A stretch of DNA of 64,000 bases. Source: Linum tenue (taxonomy: Eukaryota > Streptophyta > Magnoliopsida > Malpighiales > Linaceae). Below the pieces are notes generated by a model. The model saw only the letters and a list, made by a program, of their open reading frames with translations, was not told the origin of the DNA and did not search any database. Below, one piece after another: positions 56,095-64,000 of this stretch. Each line of letters starts with the position of its first letter. The stretch's first letter is position 1. The stretch is from assembly GCA_946122785.1 (NCBI GenBank), contig CAMGYJ010000011.1, forward strand, positions 6,572,001-6,636,000. The letters are read 5' to 3'. The position numbers and the translations under genes were made by a program.

Positions 56095-56844
56095 ACGAGT
56101 GCCATAACCGGGCTCTGATACCAATTGTAAGAAACCCGCTTCAAGGGTCTCTCGGGACTGATCTTCGACACTCGCAATTGGTCGTCACAATTAGGGATTT
56201 AGGGTTGAGAGAAAGAATTAGGGATTTAGATGAGAAAGAATAGAATAGAATTGAATTGAGAATCGGCCGAAGCCTTGGATTAAGAGAGAATAGAAATTAG
56301 GAGTTGAGAGAATAAACTAGGGTTTAAGAGATTCTTCTTAATATTGTTCTTGATTTCTTATGACGTAAACCCAAAGTACATATTTGTAGGGAAATACGGG
56401 AAAACCCTAATAACAATCCTAATACGACTAAATCTCTACTAACCATAATTATAATTATCCTACCTAATATAATAATAGAAACCCCAAATAAATGTGTTTC
56501 TGACACGTAACCTCCTTTCGATAAAACTAACAAACTACGATAAAACGCGATAAATTGCGATAAAACGAAAGACAATAAACTAGATTTGGGTTCCAATTTT
56601 CTTCATACCTTTATTCATTAAACAAAGCCTCTATTTATAGAGTTACACAACCAAATCCTTTTCCTTGTCACCCTAGGCTTAAACCTCTCTCCTTATCCTC
56701 TTCCTACTAGAATTCCTTCTCTTCCCTTACAAGAAACATTAATTAAATACTAATATCTCGTACTAATAACAAAATACCAACTAATTACTAATAATAGATG
56801 AGCCCAGAAATTTCTCATTTGTCACGATGGCTCGTCTCGTAACA

Positions 56845-57562
56845 AAGTGATCCTTGTTTAAATCTACATAACCATCAATATTAACACTTCCTTTGGAATA
56901 GAAGTATTATGAAATCAACCACCTTCATTACAATGCCTTGGGAACTGAACCAAAACAAAAACATGAACCAGAAATGCGATGGTTTGTTCATTTCTGAACA
57001 CCAGGCAACAACGAGAGCTGTGGGGTCTTCCACTTATGAGCCATTCCATTTTAAGGAATATGTTTCTCTTTCAGCAATGTGACTGTCTAAATTATTGTTG
57101 GCTTCCCCTCTTTATTGATACACAAACAGTCAAACACAATGCTTGTACGTAACCACGATGCCTTCTTCTGTTAACGTGTAAACGTGTGTCCTTGGAATGA
57201 GAAAAGATTCCTTCGTCCCACTCAAGTACCAGTAAGTAATTAGTCGGCCCATCGCCGGTAGAGTACTTCTCGCCGTCTAATTAAATGGCGGTAGGGTTCC
57301 TTCAATTATGTAGTCGGCAATAGTACTCAGTTATTTTCTTCTCGTTATTAGCTCTCCACGTGAAACGTTGCAATAGGAATCATAGCTTACTTTTGTAGTT
57401 CCTCGTCTATCATTTTCCGGGATCACCTGCAAAAGTTGTTTTAATCGTGTTTATTGATGGTGGGTTATCTTAGAAAGTTCCTTAACCATCATAATGACAG
57501 CAAATTTGGCCATTTGAATCGATAGGTGAACGCCAATTAAAGAAAGGTTGTCAGGATAGAAA
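56845..57562. other. intergenic, no feature seen
   Basis: About 700 bp with no gene, element end or structured RNA recognised. Confidence 0.4.
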
Positions 57563-57570
57563 GCTAGGAG

Positions 57571-57709
57571 CAGGGCTGGACAATGGGTTGGTCCACATCG
57601 GACCACACCGGATCGAATAGATGTTGTTCATATGTTATCTTTTACTATTAGACCGTGATTCTCTGAATTTGGTCCGATTCGGTCCGGAATGGAACCATGC
57701 CCATCCCTA
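57571..57709. mobile_element. tiny hAT MITE
   Basis: The ends CAGGGCTGGACA and TGCCCATCCCTA are roughly inverted. The TSD GCTAGGAG is exact (57563-57570 and 57710-57717). Only 139 bp long, with GGTCCGATTCGG-type repeats inside. Confidence 0.85.
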
Positions 57710-57880
57710 GCTAGGAGAACTACATCGGTGCAGACATCTTCAACTCCCTCTTGCTCACCCCCAAGGTCCTTATAGTGGTGTTTCTGGATACAGTGTCCTA
57801 GAAATGGTGTCTTTGATTTGATAAAAGCTATGAAGATGAATTAAGGAAGTACAATCGGATTCGTCGGGATTTAGCCTATC

Positions 57881-60800
57881 TAGGCTTGTCAATTGAACCC
57901 GAATTCCGGGTGCCCGACCGACCCCGCCCCGGTTTGTGGCGGTTAAAACCCGGTCAAACGGATAGTTGACGGTTTGTGGGAAATCCGTTACCCGCTACAA
58001 CCGGTTGTCGGGCGGTGGTGGGTTTCTGAATATCCGCCCCGAGAGAACCCGAAACCCGCTTCCCCTCTGAATATCCACCCCACCCCAGTCCCCAGTTCAT
58101 TTCGCGAAAAAATCTCATCCCCTTACAAACCCTAGCGCCGCTCTAAAAAATCGAATCCCCAACCCTATCCCTTCTTCTTCTCCTCAAATCTCGCAATATG
58201 CTCTTCGATTGTAGAGAAAACGGCACAAAATCATTACATTCATTGTTTTTAAGAGCAGACACCCAATCAATCAGAGCAAACCCTTCGATTTTTTCGAATC
58301 GAGCCATTCCCGATGGCGATTACAGCGCCATTTTCCCTTTATCGACTCTTCGAGTTCGATACCATCTTCTTTTTCCCCTTCATGCATGCGCCTATAAATA
58401 CCTTACTTGAGTTTTTTGCTGTAGATTGCCAGATTCTCAGAAAGCAGATCACTCAGAGAGAAGTAGTAAGCTAGCAGCTGTCTGCAATTGCTATTTCCAG
58501 TCACTGGCTCACTGCAACTGCAAGGTGAAGGAGCACAACCGTAAGTGTTCTTCTTAGCCTTTCGTCTGGGATTTGCAAGATTTTTTTCAACAACTTGTCT
58601 CTTGTGACTTGTCTAATACCTCGGGACTTTGTTGATTGATGTTAGGGTTTCTGGTGGCGGGGTTGTCATTGATCAGTAACGAAGCTTAGAAAGGTAACAC
58701 TACTTGATTCTCCTAGTTCTTTCAGGTTTCAAGGAATTTAGCAGCGACTGATTGGTTTCATTGGTTTGTTTTCTCGGGTGATTGCAGGTAATTAATGGAA
58801 GGAGTTGAATTATCTCTCGCCCCCAATTCTCAATCCCCACTCCCACCCCCCCAATCCTCAGCCTCTGCCTGAACCACAACAGCATCAATCAGTGATTGTT
58901 GTTGATGCACCAGCAGTTGTGAATGGCAATGCTGATACTAGTGCTGCTGGTGGTGGTGCGTCAGAGCCCTCTCCCCTGCCTTTTGGGGCCAAACGTCCAT
59001 TGAAAAGTGATGTTTGGCCTCACTTTACAAGATTTGTGGATAAAGATGGTGTAATGAAAGCACGATGCAAGTACTGTCGAAAGATTCTTGGTGGTGACAC
59101 CAGCAATGGTACCTCTCATTTGAGGAACCATAAAAAGGTGTGTGTTCAGAAACAAATTCATGATGGTAATAAGAAAAACATTGCCACTAATTTCCTCCCT
59201 AATGGTTTGATTGGAAAGAAAGAAATGTGTACTGGTCAGTTCAATGCAGAGGTTTCAAGGAGGGAACTTGCCACTATGGTTTTGATGCACGAGTGTCCAC
59301 TTGGTATGGTGGATCACTTGTATTTCAAAATTTTTTGCAATTCTCTGCAGCCCTTGTTTAAAGTTCCCTGTATAAACACTTGCAAGAGTGATATTCTTGC
59401 CTTGTATTCGATTAAGAGGAAAAAGATTCAAAAAATGATTAATGGTAACAAAGGTAGAATTGCTGTCACAACTGACATGTGGACAGCAAGTAATCAGAAG
59501 AGGGCTTACATGGCTGTAACCTCTCATTATGTTGACAACAATTGGAAACATAGGAGCCACTTGTTAAGGTAAATTGCTTATTCAATTTGTTCTTTCTTGG
59601 ATGTTTATTTGTTTAACACTTAACAGAAACTGACTTCGAGCTTCATTTGATGTTTGTGTGAGTGTATGACAGGTTTCTCTATGTTCCTGCCCCCCATACT
59701 AGTGAGAAACTTGCAAGTGTGCTCCGAGAGGCCCTAATGTCATGGAATGTGGACTGTAAGTTATCCACTATAACTCTTGACAATTGTTCTACAAATGATG
59801 CCATGATTGAAAAGATTAAAAGGAAGATGGTTATGTCTCACTTTCTATTGAATGGTTCCTTCCTGCAAATGAGATGTTCGGCTCACATTCTTAACTTAAT
59901 TGTTAAAGATGGGCTTGAAATTATATAAGATGGGATTGAAAAGATAAGGGAACGTGTGGTGTATTGGACTGCAACTCCTAGGAGACTTGAGTTCTTTGAA
60001 GAGACTGCTAGGCAAAAGAATGTTTGTATTGGAAAGAAACTTGCACTTGACTGCCCTACTAGGTGGAATTCCACCTTGCGTATGCTTGAATCTGCAATTC
60101 CATACAAGGAAGTGTTCACTCGTTTGAATCAGAGTGAACCTAACTATACTTCCTTGCCTAGCAGTGATGATTGGATGTTTGCTACTGTTATTAGCAAAAA
60201 AGCTTGAGATTTTCGGAAATATTTCTGAGCTTCTTTCTGGAAGCAATTATCCTACTGCTAATATATTCTTTCGAAGGATCTGTGACTTGAAATTGAATCT
60301 GCTTAAGTGGATGACTGATCCTGATAGCATCATTTGTGAAATGACCGAAAAAATGTGGGCCAAGTTTAGCAAATACTGGATTGATATCCATGTATTGCTC
60401 ACTGTCGCTGTTGTTCTTGGTCCTGCGTACAAACTTGAGCTGATTCAGTACTATTATGGTAAGAGCAATGGCTCTGATCATACTCTTGATCCTGTGACTG
60501 TTAAGGCCACGGTTTATGATGTTGTCCGTGAGTATCAGTTGAAACAAAAGGGCGGAGATGACCATTCTGCCTCCTCTGGTTCTGTTAATGGTGTTAAGGC
60601 CAATTCTGGTGACCTTGACTTCGAGCTTTATTTAAGCCAAAGGAAAAGGTCCAAAACAGTTTCACTATGCTCTGAATTGGATCATTATCTCTTTGAGAAT
60701 GTTAGTCCTCGAAGTTCAAATGTTGGGGTTTTGGATTGGTGGAGGGTGAATGCGGGAAAATACCCACTTTTGCAAGAGATAGCAAGAGATTTGCTTGCTG

Positions 60801-61752
60801 TACCAATGACCTCTGTGTCCTCTGAGTTAGCCTTCAGCTTTGGTGGTGGGCTGCTAGATCCTCACCAAAGTAGGCTGCACTTTGAAACTGTCGAGGCACT
60901 CATGTGCACCCGTAGCTGGATTCAGAGTGACATTTGCAAAGGTAAGAGCTCTTATTTCTGTTATTTCCCGGTCTGTTTTAATTTCAAATATTCGAAAGTT
61001 TTGTTAACTATACTCTGCTTGAATATGCATATGTTGGAAAGGCTGACATTCAAGGTTTGGAGACTTGCTTCTCTACGATGACAATGGAGGATCCAAGTTG
61101 TGAAGAGTTTAAGAAAGAAGGTACTTGTGCTCTGTTTTATTATTATGAACAATTATCTTTAGTTAGTAGTTAACAAGTACCTTAAATTGCCACAGATTTT
61201 CAAGGTATCCAGAGTCGTACACTCTTGGACATTGAAGATTGAAGTGTGCTACTGGTGATTGTTGTGCTGGGCTGCTGGATTTTGTTTGCCGACTGATTGC
61301 TTGATGATGGTGCTGCTCCATAAGACTCAAGGGTGAAGAGAACTACTGCTGTTCTTTTTTGTTGTTTGGTTCAATTTGGAACTTTTTTTTTCCGTTTGGT
61401 TTATGGCTATATGCCTTTATGGATGTTGGAATCCAATTTCGAACATGTTTTCTTTTGTTTGGATGATGAATTATTGATGTCTGGTTGCTGGATTTTGCAA
61501 GTTGATGGATTTCATCTGCAATTTATGCAGTTTTTCAGTTTCAATTTGACTGTAATGTCTCTGCTTTTTTGTTGGATTCAATAGATTTGAGTTGTGTCGG
61601 GTAAACCCGCTATAACGGGTTCTAACCCGTTACCCGTTGGTTTCGGTGGTGGGCCTAAAAAAAAGCCCGCTAGTGCTAACGGGGCAGATTCGGGGAAAAC
61701 CCGCTATACTTTCGGGCGGGTGACGGATGGGCCTGCCCCGTTGCCAAGCCTA
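57881..61752 (+). mobile_element. full-length hAT transposon with decayed transposase
   Basis: The ends TAGGCTTGTCAAT and TTGCCAAGCCTA are inverted copies. The TSD AGCCTATC is exact (57873-57880 and 61753-61760). Subterminal arms are filled with CCGGTT/AACCCG(C)-type repeats (57900-58080 and 61600-61740). The 3.9-kb body contains one recognisable transposase gene. This is the only element in the window with a hAT transposase and could be the former source of enzyme for some of the non-autonomous hATs, although its TIR differs from theirs. Confidence 0.95.
58796..61242 (+). pseudogene. hAT transposase (BED finger, RNase H fold, hATC)
   Basis: Blocks in order: a BED zinc finger (VWPHFTRFVDKDGVMKARC, CKYC, HLRNHKKVC), ITLDNCSTNDAM and MRCSAHILNLIV in the catalytic core, DCPTRWNSTLRML, a DUF4413-like stretch around KMWAKFSKYWIDIH, and the hATC dimerisation part (LDWWRVNAGKYPLLQEIARD, PMTSVSSELAFS). 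Intron 1 is 59569-59672; two further introns near 60940 and 61120 lead to the stop at 61240-61242. Three lesions are visible: a shift in a C-run near 58845-58852 (the ATG frame at 58796 ends early), a TAA at 59926-59928 after GLEII, and a shift in an A-run near 60195-60200. Some homopolymer shifts could be sequencing errors, but the TAA is not in a homopolymer. Confidence 0.9.
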
Positions 61753-61760
61753 AGCCTATC

Positions 61761-62110
61761 CTCGAAATTATATCTTTGATTTGCTCTATGAAACTTTGAA
61801 CATATAGAGTTTTCAATGTAGTGGTAAAATAAATTCTTTCATCGATACGTCAATTGCATACTAGTTATTGTACGTGGGAAGGGTGGGCATGTGTACTTCA
61901 CTCGACCTGACCCGCCCCATTATGATTTGTTTCTTTTCTAAATTATATGTAATTTTATTCAAATTATATGTGATTTTGCTTTGTTTACATCATATTTAGC
62001 TATAAATAAAGTTATACCACGTGCCACATATGGGTGGGTATTTGAATCACATGAATTAAAAATGGCAAAAATACTTCACCAATAGGAGAGTAAAGAGACC
62101 ACGTGGTCAC
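61761..62110. other. intergenic, possible hAT relic
   Basis: A short GGGTGGGCATG...CCTGACCCGCCCC segment near 61878-61918 resembles one end of a hAT MITE without a partner. Otherwise nothing was recognised. Confidence 0.35.
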
Positions 62111-62111
62111 A

Positions 62112-62760
62112 TGACCCCCTTGCCTTGGCCATACCATGGGGGTGTACGGTGGTGACCCCATCACCATACCATTGGGGGGCATCCCCCATGGGGTCATATG
62201 GATCACCCCACCACTATATCATCCTCATGGGAGTTGGCGTTGGTGACCCCTCACCCCCTGATCATACCATGGGGGTGCTATGTTGGTGGTCCCCAGACCA
62301 CCTCATGGGGGTGCTCCTTGTCACCCTCATCATATTCCATACTTAGCCACATTTTACCTCTTCTCGTCTCACCAGGGCGCTATGGAGGTGGTGGTCTGGT
62401 ACCCACCCCCCTTGTTACCTCTTGAGGGTGGTGGTATGATGCCCACCCCCCTTGGCACGTCCTGGGGGTGGTATGATGGTGGCCACCCCCCTTGGTACCT
62501 CCTAGGGGTGGTGGTATGATGCCCACCCCCCACCCCCTTATCACGTCTTGGGGTGGCTCCCACCCATACTCCTTGCCTTAGCCAAATTCGGCCATCACCC
62601 CCTCACCATGTCATGGGGGGCGGTATAATATCCACCCCCCTTGCCACGTCTTGGGGGTGGTGGTATGATGCCCACCCCCCTTGCCATGTCCTGGGGGTGG
62701 TATGATGGTGGCCACCCCTCTTGGTACGTCCTGGGGGTGGCTCCAATACTTAGCCAAATT
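62112..62760. repeat. GC-rich minisatellite
   Basis: Imperfect units of about 35-75 bp built on CCTTGGTACGTCCTGGGGGTG, GTGGTATGATG and CCCACCCCC are repeated more than ten times; the left part has CATGGGGGTG variants. G-runs and C-runs alternate, so both strands could form secondary structure. The small frames on both strands follow the repeat and are not taken as genes. Confidence 0.85.
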
Positions 62761-63270
62761 TTGGAATAGATGGTTAGAGTGGCGCATGATGCCATGAGAT
62801 TAGAGGCCCAAAAAACCCAACCCTATTGGCCGTCTTAATTGATTTAATTGTTATAATTAAGTTGGCCTTATAAAGCCATTTAATCTCTTATCTGTATCAT
62901 CTTGCCCTCCCATAGTCTTTCTTCCATCTCGACACAACTGTGCCCCATGCCACTGTGATTACCAACACTCATGGTCTTTATTAAATCATATGGCATGGTA
63001 TCTTTTAAAACTAGTGGGGCCAAAGCATTATCATGCGCCATGGTTAAACCCATCTACCCCTAATCATACCCCATGCCACCAACCATCATCCACATGTCTT
63101 GTCGTGAAGGGTGTGGTTCACACCTTAGCAAAATTATAAGTTTTGGCATGATTAGGCCACCTTAATGGTCTAGCAGTATGAGTAATGATTGAGGCTTACC
63201 AGTCGTGGCAATATCCTCACATCGAAACCTACTTACTCCTACTCAAACTTGCCACTTCAACATTTTAAAT
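62761..63270. other. intergenic, no feature seen
   Basis: No gene or element was recognised between the minisatellite and the last MITE. Confidence 0.4.
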
Positions 63271-63280
63271 ATATATATAT

Positions 63281-63684
63281 GGTTCCTTCTACCGTACCCC
63301 GGGTGAAATCCGGGGTACCGCATACATTGAGTATGAAAAGGCCATTTAGACCTCGAATTAGCAGGATTTTTGGGCATGATACTATACCTTAACCCTTAAT
63401 GAGTGAACCCTAGGTCATAATTATCTAAATCATAAACTATAAACTCTAAGGTCGTGCCTCCATTTTTTTTGCCTATATTTGGACGAATCATAACCGTCGA
63501 TTATTATTTCTAATTAAATTGATCTTGGGGTATAAGATTTAGAGAATTAAGACCTAGATTTTGATCTTTAAGGGTTAGAGTATAGTATCATGTCCAAAAG
63601 ATCAGTCAATTCAAGTTCTGAATAGCGTTTTCTTACTCAAGGTATGCGATACCCCAGATTTCACCCGGGGTACAGTAGAACTCC

Positions 63685-63686
<2 letters not shown>
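63281..63686. mobile_element. MITE inserted in an AT microsatellite
   Basis: Ends of about 45 bp are inverted copies sharing TACCCCGGGTGAAATC and GGGGTA(C/T)CGCATAC. Both flanks are (AT)n, so the TSD is probably TA but cannot be told apart from the repeat. A decayed relative lies in CYP707A intron 2 (20540-20880), also beside a TA repeat. No coding capacity. Confidence 0.8.

Positions 63687-63739
<53 letters not shown>
63687..63739. repeat. AT microsatellite
   Basis: A pure (AT)n run of about 26 units directly after the MITE; about five units remain on its left side (63270-63280). Confidence 0.95.
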
Positions 63740-63740
<1 letters not shown>

Positions 63741-64000
63741 CCATGATTGGCTTTTCTATATTAATTAATTTTTTTCTTTTTTATTTATTTCATATAGTAA
63801 GTAGTTACAAACATCATTGATCTCCATACCCTTTGGCAATATCCAACGTGCCAAAGGTATACACCCACTGCCAAGTCCATGTATTAAACCAAACAAGCCA
63901 ACCATACACCATATGACCATGTTTGTTCAAAGGAGATGATTCTTCACAAGATGGCTTTGAATCACCCCCTTCACCATTTTTTCCCTTCTGACCCTTACCA
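63740..64000. other. window end, no feature seen
   Basis: Short non-coding stretch with no recognised feature. Confidence 0.4.

Larger units (their letters stand above)
51935..56505 (-). mobile_element. non-autonomous Copia-like LTR retrotransposon
   Basis: The LTRs at 51935-52309 and 56126-56505 (minus strand TGTCAGAAAC...GTTTCTTACA) and the exact TSD CGTAA (51930-51934 and 56506-56510) bound the element. The primer binding site ATTGGTATCAGAGC on the minus strand adjoins the right LTR. A purine tract CAAGGGGGATGGAT adjoins the left one, so the element runs leftwards. The LTRs differ at roughly 17 sites plus a 5-bp indel (over 4%), older than the 37434 relative. The interior (about 2 kb without the nested hATs) has no protease, integrase or reverse transcriptase. 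It carries two nested hAT elements near its 3' end. Confidence 0.9.
51889..56844. mobile_element. solo LTR interrupted by a nested LTR element
   Basis: The two flanks of the 51935-56505 element join at CGTAA into one 385-bp LTR-like sequence that starts TGTTACGACTTACGAGACAC and ends GGCTCGTCTCGTAACA, with inverted TGTTACGA/TCGTAACA ends. The neighbouring 5-mers (ACAAG and AAGTG) do not match, so either the TSD has decayed or the solo LTR arose by recombination between elements. It is the oldest layer of the nest. Confidence 0.7.

Noticed and set aside
62125..62519. Small frames in the GC-rich minisatellite
   Set aside because: They repeat with the minisatellite unit and have no protein-like features.

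Overview
The window is nuclear DNA of a flowering plant, probably a eudicot; the species cannot be named from the sequence. Plant-type introns, a CYP707A-type cytochrome P450, a chloroplast-type thioredoxin-like gene and plant-specific transposon families all point that way. Most of the 64 kb is transposable elements, many with both ends and an exact target-site duplication (TSD) visible. Only two host genes are recognised, and both are broken in coding exons by hAT elements.

Left third (1-18,800): a Tourist-like MITE (444-929), then an 8.1-kb CACTA element (1266-9375, TSD ACA) carrying fragments of two unrelated host genes (EAF1-type SANT region, euAP2-type AP2 domain) and a 1.6-kb array of near-palindromic repeats. 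Next come a hAT MITE inside a possible SINE (9706-10142), a stretch full of CGGTACCG-like motifs (12.87-13.55 kb), an AT-rich interval with a 76-bp tandem repeat, a second MITE and a Helitron-like 3' end (17,785).

Centre (18,800-34,600): one gene for a CYP707A-type abscisic acid 8'-hydroxylase spread over 15.6 kb. It carries a hAT element in exon 1, a 5-bp tandem duplication that shifts the frame in exon 1, a 10.2-kb Ty3/gypsy (Tat-type) retrotransposon in intron 2 and a Mutator-like element in exon 3. Exons 4-8 remain clean. The retrotransposon has an uninterrupted 1747-codon gag-pol on the minus strand and, facing it, a separate three-exon antisense gene with its own TATA box.

Right part (34,600-64,000): a solo LTR, a 1.1-kb hAT, a non-autonomous Copia-like element (37,434-39,600), a Pack-MULE with a plant U-box ARM-repeat fragment (40,494-42,231), and a thioredoxin-like 4 gene on the minus strand whose last exon holds a hAT element. 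These are followed by two L1-type LINE remnants, another hAT, and a four-level nest (solo LTR > LTR element > hAT > hAT; 51,889-56,844). The window ends with a full-length hAT with a decayed transposase gene (57,881-61,752), a GC-rich minisatellite and a MITE set in an AT microsatellite.

No rRNA, tRNA, CRISPR or organellar insert was recognised. All boundaries were read by eye; family names rest on remembered motifs, not on a database search.
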